NCBI RefSeq assembly: GCF_023716865.1
Contig: NZ_CP092417.1
Coordinates: 3,450,001 to 3,514,000, forward strand
Length of the DNA: 64,000 nt
Direction of reading: 5' to 3'
From: Endozoicomonas sp. SCSIO W0465
GTDB taxonomy: Bacteria > Pseudomonadota > Gammaproteobacteria > Pseudomonadales > Endozoicomonadaceae
In this document: piece by piece, positions 27,193 through 37,234 of the stretch
Layout of the letters: every line of letters starts with the position of its first letter
How positions within the stretch are numbered: the first letter of the stretch is position 1
Position numbers and translations under genes: made by a program
The notes under the pieces: generated by a model
What the model saw: only the letters and a program-made list of their open reading frames with translations
Databases searched by the model: none
What the model was told of the DNA's origin: nothing

Positions 27193-27804
27193 ATGTTTAC
27201 AGGTATTGTGAAAGGATTTTTTCCAGTTGGTCGAATTGAAAAGTTCAACGAACTGAACCGTATTACTGTGCTTTTGCCGTCCGCATTGCTGGAAGGCCTT
27301 GAATCCGGAGCCAGTATTGCGGTGAATGGATGCTGTTTGACGGTGGTTGCTTTTGACCAGGAAAGTGCCACTTTCGATGTGATGAAAGAGACGCTAAGGG
27401 TGACTAACCTGGGGGCGCTCGAAGAAGGTGATAAGGTTAATATTGAAAGAGCTGCGCGTTTTGGTGATGAGATTGGAGGGCATCTTCTCTCTGGTCATAT
27501 TCACGATACGGTTGAGATCTGCGAAATCAAACAGGAAGAAAACAATGTGACCGTGTTCTTTCAGTTTGCGCCTGAATGGAAAGACTATCTTCTCCCTAAA
27601 GGCTATGTTTCTTTAAATGGCTGTAGTTTGACTATTGGTGAGAAGGTGGAAGATGGGCGCTTTTGCGTTCATCTCATTCCAGAAACCTTAAAAATTACCT
27701 CATTTGGAGCAGCCGAAGTTGGAGGGAGAGTTAACCTGGAAATAGATAGTCAGACTCAGGCTATTGTCACTACCGTCAAGAGTTATCTGGAATCAATCAG
27801 ATGA
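27193..27804 (+). CDS. ribE: riboflavin synthase, alpha-type
   Basis: The 203-aa protein has two lumazine-binding repeats. Repeat 1 starts MFTGIVKGFFPV, with VNGCCLTVV and GGHLLSGHIHDTVEI. Repeat 2 has VSLNGCSLTIGEKV and HLIPETLKITSFG. Riboflavin synthase dismutates two 6,7-dimethyl-8-ribityllumazine molecules to riboflavin (the gene is named ribC or ribE in different organisms). The usual ESL-type residues are changed to MKETLRVTNLG in repeat 1, so a lumazine-binding paralogue is possible. It is not beside other rib genes. Confidence 0.85.
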   Translation: MFTGIVKGFFPVGRIEKFNELNRITVLLPSALLEGLESGASIAVNGCCLTVVAFDQESATFDVMKETLRVTNLGALEEGDKVNIERAARFGDEIGGHLLSGHIHDTVEICEIKQEENNVTVFFQFAPEWKDYLLPKGYVSLNGCSLTIGEKVEDGRFCVHLIPETLKITSFGAAEVGGRVNLEIDSQTQAIVTTVKSYLESIR

Positions 27805-28050
27805 TGATATGGCTTTTTGAATCTTTTCATGCAATCGCAGGATTGCATGCCCTGAGATGTGATCGTGCAGTGATGCAGATGATCAGTGTCGTTTAAATTT
27901 ATATATTTTTATTATTTTAATAATCTCTAATATGCTTATTACATCTTATATATCATTTGAAATAATTTATTGTACGGCCCAAAATATGAATGCTCACTAG
28001 CGTGTCCAAACGGGATTAGTTCCCGCTGCTATTGAAAGAGTGATTGAGAA
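27805..28050. other. AT-rich convergent intergenic region
   Basis: Between the convergent riboflavin synthase and lon genes lie a small hairpin (ATGCAATC/GATTGCAT, 27828-27847) and a very AT-rich tract (about 27895-27975). A short GC-richer stretch with the hairpin CGGGATTAGTTCCCG follows (about 28013-28027), leading into the terminator at 28049. No protein gene is seen. A small RNA ending at that terminator is possible but unproven. Confidence 0.35.
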
Positions 28051-28078
28051 AGCGCCACCTGAACAGGTGGCGCTTTTT
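28049..28078. terminator. bidirectional Rho-independent terminator
   Basis: AGCGCCACCT, a GAAC loop and AGGTGGCGCT (28051-28074) are flanked by AA on the left and TTTTTATT on the right. The stem extends through A-T pairs. It lies 30 nt past the lon stop and downstream of riboflavin synthase, so it can serve both convergent genes, with the better T run on the + strand. Confidence 0.8.
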
Positions 28079-28107
28079 ATTCACCGTAGTATACGGTTTG
28101 AGTTCTG

Positions 28108-30543
28108 CTAGCCTTTTTTTCCTCGCTTTTGCTGGCCGCTGGTTGCTGGAAATGCAACCTTATATACATCATCATACTGGCTGGCAAAATGGATAGAGAT
28201 GCCTTCGCGGATATAATCCGGTAGCTCATCAAAGTCTCTCCTGTTATCTTCCGGTAAAATCAGTTTCATAATTCCTTGTCGTCGCGCCGCAATCACCTTT
28301 TCCCTGATACCGCCAACTGCCAATACTTTGCCTGTCAGAGTCAGCTCTCCGGTCATCGCCAGATTTTTCAGAGGTTTAATACCTCTGGCCAGAGAGATTA
28401 GAGCCGTGGTCATGGTTATACCGGCACTAGGGCCATCTTTCGGGGTGGCGCCTTCCGGAACATGCAAATGGATAAATGCTGTTTTCAGAAAGTCTTCCTT
28501 GATGCCCAGTTTTTTAGCGTTGCTGGTCGTATAGCTGTATGAGATTTCAGCCGATTCTTTCATTACCTCACCAAGCTTGCCAGTCAGTTTAAAACCCGCT
28601 CTTTGATGGTGTATAAGACAGGCTTCAACAGGGAGTGTGGCACCGCCCATGGCGGTCCAGGCTAGACCCGTGACAATACCAATGCCTTCCATTGTTTTTT
28701 CTTTGCGGAAGTAGGGTGCGCCAAGAAAGTCTTCCAGGTTTTTAGCCGAAACAGTCAGTTTACTTTCACCATTTTCCAGGAATTTGACGACAACTTTTCG
28801 AATGATTTTCTGCAATAATTTCTCAAAATGACGAACCCCTGCTTCCCGTGCATAGCCATCAATGATTTTGCGGAAGATGGTATCTGACATTTTAAGCTGG
28901 TTTTTTTTCAGGCCGGCTTTGTCAAGTTGTTTGGGCCATAAGTGATTCTTTGCAATAGCCACCTTCTCTTCGGTGATATAGCCGGAAAGCCTGATCACAT
29001 CCATGCGATCAAGCAGTGGGCCCGGGATAGTATCCAGCTGATTGGCGGTACAAATGAACAGTACTTTTGACAGATCAATTCTCATGTCCAGGTAGTGGTC
29101 AAGAAACTCGGTATTTTGCTCAGGGTCCAATACTTCGAGCAGCGCTGATGCCGGATCACCCCGGAAGGAAGCACCAATTTTATCAATCTCATCAAGCATA
29201 ATGACCGGATTTGAGACTTCTACCTCCTTCAGTGCCTGAACCAGCTTGCCGGGTAACGCGCCAATATAAGTTCGACGATGTCCTTTAATCTCAGCTTCAT
29301 CTCTCATGCCGCCAAGGCTAAAACGGTAAAATTTCCGGTCCAGGGCCCTGGCGACAGACTTGCCAATAGAGGTTTTGCCGACGCCAGGGGGGCCAACAAG
29401 CAACATAATGGAGCCGGACACTTCTTTCCGGTAAGCACCCACTGCCAGAAACTCAACAATGCGCTCTTTAACGTCATCGAGACCGTCATGGTCTGAATTG
29501 AGTACGTTTCTTGCGTGATGGAGGTCGAGATTATCTTCGGAGTAAAGGCCCCAGGGAACAGACGTTGCCCAGTCCAGATAATTTCTGCAAATTGCATATT
29601 CCGGAGAGCCGGTTTCCAGGATAGAAAGCTTTTTCAGCTCGTCATCCATTTTTCTTTTCGCACTTTCCGGGACAAGCAGCTTTTCCAGTCTTTGCTCGAA
29701 CTGTTCAATCTCGGCAGTTCGGTCATCTTTCGATATACCCAGCTCTTTTTGAATGACTTTAAGCTGTTCCTTCAGAAAGAACTCGCGCTGGTGATTGCTG
29801 ATTTTCCGATTAACTTCCGCATTGATTTCACTTTGGAGGCGGGCGACCTCCTGCTCTTTGCGAATCAGAACCAGCACTTTTTCCATTCTGCGTTGAACAG
29901 GAATGGTTTCAAGTACCTCCTGAAGTTCCTGTCCGGGGGCAGTGGTAATGGCCGCTGCGAAGTCTGCCAGGGGCGAAGGATCTTTGGGGCTGAAGCGATT
30001 CAGATAATTTTTCAGCTCCTCGCTGTATAAAGGGTTTAGTGGGATAAGTTCTTTGATTGCCTGAATCAGGGCAAGCGCATAGGCTTTTACTTCGTCGCTG
30101 TCGTCTTCAGGTGTGTTGATGTAGTCTACCTGAACAAGATAGGGAGGCCGACGGCGCAACCACTGTCGTATCCTGAATCGTTGCATGCCCAGGGCTATAA
30201 ACTGGACCTGATCATTATCTGAAATAATATTATGGATTTTTACCACGCACCCGACCTGGGGAAAATCTTCGGGTGCGACATCTGTTCCCGGCATTCGGCC
30301 GACAAAGCTGAGACCAACTGCTTTATGAGGGCTCTGACCAACCCGTTGCAGAGTCTCTCCCCACTCCTGATTACTGAACACCAGCGGCTGAACCTGTGCA
30401 GGAAAGAAAGGGCGGTTGGAAACGGGGATCAGATAAAGTTTATCTGGCAGCACCTGATGGGGAAGTACAAGTCCGGTGCTGGTTTTTTGACTGTCTTCGT
30501 CCCCACTGATCACTTCGGGGTTGTTTGGATCCTGGTCTGTCAT
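28108..30543 (-). CDS. lon: ATP-dependent Lon-type serine protease
   Basis: The 811-aa protein has the Lon order: an N-terminal substrate-binding domain (LYLIPVSNRPFFPAQVQPL), an AAA+ ATPase with Walker A GPPGVGKTSIGKS and Walker B VIMLDEIDKIG, and a C-terminal protease domain. The catalytic Ser is in PKDGPSAGITM and the Lys in REKVIAARRQG. The NRPFFPAQVQP start differs from the main gammaproteobacterial Lon (LPLRDVVVYP-type) and is closer to the second, AsrA-like Lon of pseudomonads; this is from memory and not a search. It degrades damaged and regulatory proteins in the cytoplasm. It is bracketed by two IS66 copies. Confidence 0.9.
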   Translation of the reverse strand: MTDQDPNNPEVISGDEDSQKTSTGLVLPHQVLPDKLYLIPVSNRPFFPAQVQPLVFSNQEWGETLQRVGQSPHKAVGLSFVGRMPGTDVAPEDFPQVGCVVKIHNIISDNDQVQFIALGMQRFRIRQWLRRRPPYLVQVDYINTPEDDSDEVKAYALALIQAIKELIPLNPLYSEELKNYLNRFSPKDPSPLADFAAAITTAPGQELQEVLETIPVQRRMEKVLVLIRKEQEVARLQSEINAEVNRKISNHQREFFLKEQLKVIQKELGISKDDRTAEIEQFEQRLEKLLVPESAKRKMDDELKKLSILETGSPEYAICRNYLDWATSVPWGLYSEDNLDLHHARNVLNSDHDGLDDVKERIVEFLAVGAYRKEVSGSIMLLVGPPGVGKTSIGKSVARALDRKFYRFSLGGMRDEAEIKGHRRTYIGALPGKLVQALKEVEVSNPVIMLDEIDKIGASFRGDPASALLEVLDPEQNTEFLDHYLDMRIDLSKVLFICTANQLDTIPGPLLDRMDVIRLSGYITEEKVAIAKNHLWPKQLDKAGLKKNQLKMSDTIFRKIIDGYAREAGVRHFEKLLQKIIRKVVVKFLENGESKLTVSAKNLEDFLGAPYFRKEKTMEGIGIVTGLAWTAMGGATLPVEACLIHHQRAGFKLTGKLGEVMKESAEISYSYTTSNAKKLGIKEDFLKTAFIHLHVPEGATPKDGPSAGITMTTALISLARGIKPLKNLAMTGELTLTGKVLAVGGIREKVIAARRQGIMKLILPEDNRRDFDELPDYIREGISIHFASQYDDVYKVAFPATSGQQKRGKKG

Positions 30544-30900
30544 AGAGTCTGTCTGTAAACGCTGGTTTAAGAAGAAAGTCTGGTTGACGTTCTACTGCAG
30601 AGGTATGGTGTAGCTGACTTCATGGAAGGTTAGGCTTGTCCGTTACTCTGTGCATCAACCCGGTCTGTTGTATCCTGGATATTCTATTTTGAGACTTATC
30701 CAGTAATTTCAATAGTGAATGCACTTAAGTATGGTTTAGATAGTCAGGATTGGTAATGGGAATATCGGACTACTGCGATAAAGCCTGAATTCTGAAGAAT
30801 AGAAAGGTCTCAGTACTGCATATGCCGGAAGCTTCAAAATAAGTGGGACACTATTCCTTCACAATAATTCAAGTGCGTAGTGCAACACCACCGAGTACAT
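30544..30900. other. lon upstream region
   Basis: The 357 nt between the lon start and the IS66 copy 2 TSD should hold the lon promoter. I see no clear sigma-32-type promoter by eye, no open frame of note and no repeat. Confidence 0.4.
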
Positions 30901-30908
30901 CTTTAAAG

Positions 30909-32516
30909 GTAACTATTCAGCACTGAGCAAAGGCATATTACAGTAATTCCGAACAGCTCTATGAAGTGATTGATATATGTCCATTCCCTGTTTTCTGGCA
31001 GACGACAAATAGCTGCGAATCCGTGCAAACATAGAACCACCGTCTGCACTCCTGAAGCAGCCTGAGATTTTCTGCTTTAACTTGGCCATTCGAACATCCC
31101 GCTCACTGCCATTGTTATCGAAGGGAATGGTAAAATCTGACATGAAGCGCAGTGTCTCAGCCTTGAACTCAGTGAGTCGTTTGAAGAGATTGTAAGCTTT
31201 AGTATTCTTGACTTTCTTGCGCTTAAGCTCCTCTCGTTGCTTCTCCATATAGACGACTTCTTTCATTAGAGCCCGCTGAAGCAACCGGTCATAAATCTTC
31301 TCGATTCGTTCACAGACAACACTTGGCATCTGTAGCATACCTATGGTCTTAAAGCCCTTGCAGTAATGCCAGGAAAGCCTCAGTAGCTTCATCAATCGCA
31401 ACGCCAGTTGATTGCTGTCCCTATCAACAACACCCAAAAGCTCCCTCAGGTGATGGGCATTGCAAAGTACGTGAGTTGCCGCATATGCAAAATAGGATTT
31501 CCAATGATCATGAACCAGAACGCCTGCAAATGTTAGCAGTATGCCCATCGTGTCCATGGCCTCACGACCTCGCTTTTCAGACAAGTAGTAGAGCGTCCAT
31601 TGTTCATCCCGCATAACGTGTAGCCAGTGCAAAGAGCCCTCGGCCCGCATACCCGTTTCATCGGCTCCGGCAACAGACGATTCCCGCAAGGCGTCACGAA
31701 TAACCTCTTCAGTAGAAGCCAGATTTTCATAGGTTCTGGCCACAAAATTGGCGACAGAGCCTGCACTTACACTCATTTTATAGAGAGTATTAAAATACTC
31801 TGACACGCGCTTAAAAGGCAGGAAATGGTATTGGTTAAGATAGACGGCCATAGCCTGTGTGGCTGAGCCATATTGTGCGGCAGCGGTAACACCTTCCGGG
31901 AATTCAGCCTGATTCCGACAACCACAAGTGCAGATTTTTACTTCAGCTCTATGGGCCGTTACTTCAAATTCACCCGGTCTCCCTGGTTCAAACACCTGTC
32001 GTTCAATATATTTGACCGGCTCACTATCAAGAAGAGACGCCTGACATTTATTGCATTCTTTAACCGGAAGGTACTCAATATAGTCAGGGATATCGACCTG
32101 TTTAAGACAAGTGCCCTGATGCCCTTTCTTTCCACCGGCTTTATTACCAGAAGACTGTCTCAGACTTTTAGGATTGGGTTTTTCATCCGATGGATCGGTA
32201 CCTTTATCTGCGGAAAGGTCGTCAGAATGATCTGGAGAATTACTGTTTTTACAAGGTTTTTGATAACCATCAGACGATGGCGGCTTGCTGCTGTTTTGAC
32301 TGTTCTTGCCAACCTTTTCTTCCAATTCTCGACATCGCTCTTCCAGACAGGCAACTCTCATCCGCAGCTCTGCATTCTCTTTCAAGAGAATCTCAGCCGA
32401 CATAGTTGCGGGTAGTTCTGGAATCATGCTGGCGAATATTGTGGAAAAATGGTGCTTAAGAGGATGGTATAAAAATCAGAAAATTCCAGATTTATGTGGG
32501 GGTGCTGAACAGTTAC
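30909..32516 (-). mobile_element. IS66-family single-gene insertion sequence, copy 2
   Basis: This is a 1608-bp element with the same ends as copy 1 and its own perfect 8-bp TSD, CTTTAAAG (30901-30908 and 32517-32524). It has the same orientation as copy 1 and differs at only a few bases. The pair therefore forms about 1.6-kb direct repeats around nudix-riboflavin synthase-lon. Confidence 0.95.
30913..32427 (-). CDS. IS66-family transposase (TnpC-like), copy 2
   Basis: The 504-aa protein is identical to copy 1 except Ser for Thr in SAGSVANF. Coiled coil, zinc-binding segment and DDE core are all intact. It is a stand-alone transposase without accessory genes. Confidence 0.95.
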   Translation of the reverse strand: MIPELPATMSAEILLKENAELRMRVACLEERCRELEEKVGKNSQNSSKPPSSDGYQKPCKNSNSPDHSDDLSADKGTDPSDEKPNPKSLRQSSGNKAGGKKGHQGTCLKQVDIPDYIEYLPVKECNKCQASLLDSEPVKYIERQVFEPGRPGEFEVTAHRAEVKICTCGCRNQAEFPEGVTAAAQYGSATQAMAVYLNQYHFLPFKRVSEYFNTLYKMSVSAGSVANFVARTYENLASTEEVIRDALRESSVAGADETGMRAEGSLHWLHVMRDEQWTLYYLSEKRGREAMDTMGILLTFAGVLVHDHWKSYFAYAATHVLCNAHHLRELLGVVDRDSNQLALRLMKLLRLSWHYCKGFKTIGMLQMPSVVCERIEKIYDRLLQRALMKEVVYMEKQREELKRKKVKNTKAYNLFKRLTEFKAETLRFMSDFTIPFDNNGSERDVRMAKLKQKISGCFRSADGGSMFARIRSYLSSARKQGMDIYQSLHRAVRNYCNMPLLSAE

Positions 32517-32694
32517 CTTTAAAGAACAGTTTTTTGGGGGGGCTCCGGCGGCGTGATAATTTGATCCATTTATCTGCTCATGACTTTTCTGTCTTGCAGT
32601 TACTTCTCGCATTGCCTTGACTGTTGTTAAGGATGGTTTAATCAACTGAGCGATCCCATACGTAACTGTGTATCAATATCAAGGAGTCATTGAT

Positions 32695-33146
32695 ATGAAT
32701 ATCAAAAGCTTTATCTTTCTGGTCGCATCTTTTTTCAGTATTTCTGTATTCGGCGCTGACCAGAAAGCCTGGTCTGATGATCAGAAGGTTAATGTGAATC
32801 AGGCGACTATTGAGCAGCTGGATAAAGGGCTTGGCTCTTTTCGGGTTACAGACTGCTCTGCAATGAAAATTGGCCAAAGGCCTTGATATACAATGCCTTC
32901 AGGAAACTGCTGGCTAAATATTGCCAAGCCCTGCCACAGGAGGATTCCAGCCTGATTTATGAAATCAGCAGTCTGCAATACGAAAAGAGCCAAGGGCTTT
33001 TGGGGGTTGGGCCTCGTATCGCAATGGAAATCGTGAAGCATCGTGATCAGCATGGCCCTTATCAGAGCTTTGATGATTTGGATAAAGTTAAATACGTTGG
33101 TAGTAGAATGTTGGAAAAAAATAAAAAACGTATAGTTTTTGATTAA
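32695..33146 (+). pseudogene. comEA: ComEA-like helix-hairpin-helix DNA-binding protein, split by MITE-A
   Basis: The start ATG at 32695 has AAGGAG 8 nt upstream. A signal peptide (MNIKSFIFLVASFFSISVFGA) is followed by VNVNQATIEQLDKGL, then the 159-bp insert, then LLGVGPRIAMEIVKHRDQHGPYQSFDDLDKVKYVG. Deleting the insert and one TSD restores a continuous 94-aa frame with the N-x-N-x-A and GVGP...I helix-hairpin-helix signatures. ComEA proteins bind incoming DNA in the periplasm during natural transformation. As it stands, translation ends in the insert after about 64 residues, so the helix-hairpin-helix domain is lost. Confidence 0.92.
32833..32991. mobile_element. MITE-A: 159-bp non-autonomous IS1595-type element
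   Basis: The ends GGCTCTTTTCGGGTTACAGA and GGCTCTTTTCGTATTGCAGA (reversed) match the ends of the resident IS1595-type IS. A perfect 8-bp TSD, AAGGGCTT, lies at 32825-32832 and 32992-32999. There is no transposase. The target is comEA. Confidence 0.95.
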
Positions 33147-33160
33147 TCGGCCGGGCCGGG

Positions 33161-33182
33161 AAGCCTGAATTAATTCAGGCTT
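33161..33182. terminator. palindrome after comEA, possible terminator
   Basis: A 22-nt perfect palindrome built on AAGCCTGAATT/AATTCAGGCTT lies 14 nt past the comEA stop. It has no immediate T run, although T6 tracts follow about 10 and 25 nt further on. A weak call. Confidence 0.35.
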
Positions 33183-33189
33183 GTCCAGG

Positions 33190-33240
33190 CCATTTTTTGC
33201 TTCACTCCATTTTTTGCCTCACTCCACTTTTTGCCGCCCT
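33190..33240. repeat. 17-bp tandem repeat, three units
   Basis: Units are CCATTTTTTGCTTCACT, CCATTTTTTGCCTCACT and CCACTTTTTGCCGCCCT (33190-33206, 33207-33223, 33224-33240), with a partial fourth, CCACTCC. They are intergenic, between comEA and a broken reverse-strand gene. Confidence 0.75.
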
Positions 33241-33282
33241 CCACTCCAGGTGGTCCTATAAACAACGGATGTTTCCATCAAT

Positions 33283-33692
33283 TCACACCTTCACAGGGCG
33301 TAAATTTTTAATTTGCCTGGGATCTACTGCCATTAGAACACCGCTTTCCAGCACGATAGAGTGATAGGGACTTGGCTGTTTATAATAAACATTTCTATAT
33401 CTATTGGTTAACTGTTGCGATATCAGCGACAGCTTGATCGATTGAAAGTCCGGATCACTAAGTCGATCTGGTTCACTGTCAGGGGTCAGGGATGTTTTTT
33501 TTCTCTGCTTTTCTGGATGGAGGTTTTTGAACGGGCTTTCTTGACGGGGAGTGACAGCGCCTGTTCCCTGGGCAACACACGGTAAATCTGTCGATAGTAC
33601 TCTTTTTCAAGGTCGCCAGGGGTTTCGGGAAGAGTCACCATCCCCATCTGTCTGAGGTAGGCTTTCATGCTGCTAGGTGATGGTTTGTTCAT
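33283..33692 (-). pseudogene. hypothetical protein, frame broken at an A8 run
   Basis: The first part (from 33692, MNKPSPSSMKAYLRQMGMVT) ends KKHP-stop just after a run of eight A (coding strand). In the next frame the reading continues TSLTPDSEPDRLSDPDFQSIKLSLISQQ through to VKV-stop at 33283. One extra A would give a single protein of about 136 aa. Codon usage and lack of stops over both parts suggest a real gene with slippage or a recent mutation. I do not recognise the family. Confidence 0.5.
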
Positions 33693-34172
33693 TGAAGAGT
33701 CCCGGATGATCCTGACAAAATTTATGAAGAAAAATGATGTCGGCAGCTGTACTTATTCCATTAAGCCAAGTGTCAATACGAAAACGTTAAGATCAATAGA
33801 AGGCATATTTCATGCCAATGTTTTTTATTATATGGTTTTTTCCTATTCTTTATGCCTGATGCAGTTTGCATTACCTGCTTGAGCGTCAGTTAACGTGGAT
33901 TTCAATGGTTTAAACTCGCTTCAATTTGGAAATCAGGTTGTTGTTGTGATGTGTGTTGTTGGTGAAAATGTTACTTTTCGTTTGGTTTTTCTTGTGCAGG
34001 TAACATGCGCCGAGTCTCTCCCATTGCAAATGTGTGCTATCAGCTGATTGGCCCATCGTTTGATATGGTAAATAATCTATTTATTAGATTTTTCACTGTC
34101 GTATATCCGATTTTGGGAAATACTGTATGCAATGGATGAAATCGTGTTTTCCATGATGCAGTTGAGGCCGTT
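33693..34172. other. AT-rich region upstream of the GH36 gene
   Basis: These 480 nt hold no frame I trust. The stretch is AT-rich, especially 33720-33860, and should contain the promoter of the glycosidase gene at 34173. No operator or repeat was recognised. Confidence 0.35.
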
Positions 34173-35803
34173 ATGTACTCTCTTCGTGAAAAAGATCAGC
34201 TGATAAATCTGTGTTTTGACCAGTCCATGGTGTGTCAGGGGATCACTGTTTATGTTCGTTTGGATAACGAGGAGGAATATGCTCTGACATGGTCAGGACA
34301 GCCGGGGATATTTATATACGATGACTGGTTGTCAGTCAGGTTGTCTCTGGAGACAAAAGGAAGGCAGTTGTTGTTATCTCTGAGTGCAGAGATCAGCAAA
34401 GGGATCAGTTGGCCGGGGTACAGTTGGCACCCTCTTTGCGCTATTAGAATTAATATCGCTTCCTTGGGCGATATTTCCGGTTTGTGTGCCCATTATCTTT
34501 ATAACAGCTGGTGGACAAGGCCTCATTTTGATCGTGCCCTGAACAATCTGCCAGAGAAGACACAGTCTTTACTGTATGCTCTGGGAGAAGAGTATCACCA
34601 TCTGTTGGCAGTATGTGATGAACAGGTACGGTGTGAATTTCAGGGTGGGGAGGTCGCTGGCCTTGAGTTGGTAGTGGCATCTGCAAAATCGGGAATAAGA
34701 GATTTTTCCGGCTTGATTGGCATTTATGGTGTCAGTACCGACCCATTTCTATTAATTGATGATAATGTAAAGTTGGGACGTAATCATTTATCGCACTATT
34801 CCAGACCAAGAGAGCAGCGTACGTTGCCCGAGGTGTTTAACTATCTTGGTTGGTGCAGTTGGGATGCCTGCTATCTTGATGTAAATGAGGATGCAGTCAT
34901 CGCAAAAGCTCGGGAGTTCCAATCCAAAGGTATTCCGGTGAAATGGATGCTGGTGGATGATGGCTGGTCTGAAGAGAAAGATCGTCGGCTCTTGTCATGG
35001 CAAGAAGATCGGGAGAAATTTCCGGCTGGGCTTGCCGGTCTGAAACAGACCCTTGGGGATGACTATGGTATCCCCTGGATGGGAGTGTGGCACGCTCTTA
35101 CCGGTCAGTGGGAGGGGATAGATGCGGAGGCTAGCTTTCCTGTTCGGTTAGATGAACTGGACTCAACAAGAAAGTTGCCCCCAACCTCTGAAGGGGAAGC
35201 ATTTCGCTTTTGGCACGGCTGGCACGACTATCTGGCTCGGCAGGGAGTCGATTTCATTAAAGTCGATGTTCAGAGTAATCTTGCAAACCACTATAAATAC
35301 AGGGATTTTCCCGGAAAAGTATCCAGAGTGGCGCATCAGGCGCTTGAAGCGTCAGCAGGGCTTCATTTTAACGGACAACTGATCAACTGCATGGGGATGG
35401 CCAGCGATCAGCTCTGGCATCGCCCGTCATCTGCTCTTGCTCGTAACAGTGATGATTTTTTCCCAAAGAAAAGCGGTAATCTCCAGGAACATGCTCTTCA
35501 GAATGCTTATAACGCGGTGTTTCATGATGCCTTTTTTGTCGGTGACTGGGATATGTGGTGGACTATTCATGAAGACTCTGATGCTCACGCGCTGCTGAGG
35601 GCGATGAGTGGCGGGCCAATTTATACCAGCGATCCGTTTGGGCAGACCGATGCTGAGCAACTGATGAAGCTGGTATTTAATGATGGCCGGATCGTTCGCT
35701 GCGACCAACAGGGAAAGGTGGCTCAAGAGCAATTATTTGAAAACCCCCTCTATTCTGGCAAGTTACTCAAAGTGACCAATAGAATTGGAGTTGTAGGTGC
35801 TCT

Positions 35804-37234
35804 CTTAGGGTAGACATTAAGCTCAAAAAAGGTTCGTTTCCGGCGGCAGAACCCACCTTGAACAGCCACAATAAAGCTTCGAAACCATTATCAATGGCTG
35901 AACAAGATGAGTACTGCAAATAGTAGATTAGTTGAAAAAAACTGTTGACCTGTTTCGACCGGTCAGAACTCCTAAGTATGGCGGAACAGCTTGGTTTTAC
36001 TATACGACAGCGAGATATCCGTCCTTTGGATTTTATCCTCTCACTGATCGATGCCCTCGCTGGTGATGGAAACTGCGATACCCAGGCGGATCTACACCGT
36101 AAATTTAACGAGTTGACGGGGCTGAATGTCTCTTATCGTTCTTGGGCAAATCAAGCTAAAAAGGACGCGCTGCCTACTCTTATCCTGTGGCTATGGGTGC
36201 AGTGTCTGGAAATATTTTCCCGCAAAGTCATGGCGTTTGATGAAGACAGTCCATTTTCAGAGTTTGAGCACATTCTGATTCAGGACGGTTCGTCACAAGC
36301 TGTCTATGATGCCCTGAAAGAAGCATTTCCCGGCAGGTTCTCAACGGTCAGTCCTGCTGCCGTCGAGCTTCATACGACAATGGATCTTCTCACCAACAAC
36401 CTGGTGCGGGTGCAGCTGACTGAAGATACCCGTTCAGAAAGAGACTGTCTGCCACCACTGCCAACATCCATGGCCTATATCCTGATGCTAATGGATGCCG
36501 GTTATTTTGAGCTGGAACTCTTTGCCGCTATTGATGACAGGGAGGGTTCTTTTATCTGCAAGGCACCTCAGAGTATCAACCCGACGATACTCAGCGCGGT
36601 ACGGGAGGATGGCAAGAATCTCAATCGCTACAAAGGAAAAAACTGAAGGATGTACTGTCTGGCTTCCCCAAAGACCAGTGCCTCGACCTGGATGTAGAAT
36701 GGCCGGGATTCAAAGCCTGGCCATTCCGCTTGGTTGTCCGCTGGAATGACAAAAAACAGAAGTGGGTTTTCGTTGTGACCAACCTGAACCGGGTGGAGTT
36801 CACCTTGAGTGATGTGCTCCAGGCCTATCGTCTACGGTGGCAGATAGAGCTGATTTTCAAAGAGATCAAATCCTATTCAGGGTGGCATCGTTTTAACACC
36901 AAATCAGCGACACTGGTGTTTAGCCTGATTCTGATGTCCTTTGTGGTTGTGACGTTGAAAAGGTACCTTGCCCATGCTGCACAGGCGAACCTCTGTGAAA
37001 GTGGGAGCATTGAGGAAATCTCGACGCACAAGGTGATGAAAAGTGGGACTCACCTGTTTGGTAATGTGATTTCATCGTTGATGAATGCAGGAAAGTCATT
37101 GGTCTCATGCATTAAAAAGCTACTGGACTTCTGGGGAAATAATGCGAAACGAGAACACCCTGCACGGGATGGTTGTTCAGGGCGTACAAGATTAGGCTTC
37201 TGTGCAGTGGGTGGAGCTTAATGTCTACCTTAAG
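35804..37234 (+). mobile_element. IS4-family insertion sequence type 2, copy A
   Basis: This is a 1431-bp element with ends CTTAGGGTAGACATTAAGC and CTTAAGGTAGACATTAAGC (reversed). A perfect 10-bp TSD, TAGGTGCTCT, lies at 35794-35803 and 37235-37244. The same element is at 39047-40646 in reverse orientation, so the two copies form inverted repeats around folD. It disrupts the GH36 gene. Confidence 0.95.
35945..37221 (+). pseudogene. IS4-family transposase, one-base deletion
   Basis: The sequence matches the intact 425-aa transposase of copy B except for one missing base. Copy A has GGAAAAAACTG where copy B has GGACAAAAACTG, near 36638. The frame stops after NRYKGKN at 36646; the remainder (LKDVLSGFPKDQ onward) is in another frame. 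This copy cannot make full-length transposase. Confidence 0.92.

Noticed and set aside
33667..33882. 71-codon + strand frame
   Set aside because: Overlaps the start of the frameshifted reverse-strand gene, has no clear ribosome site and is AT-rich chance-like.
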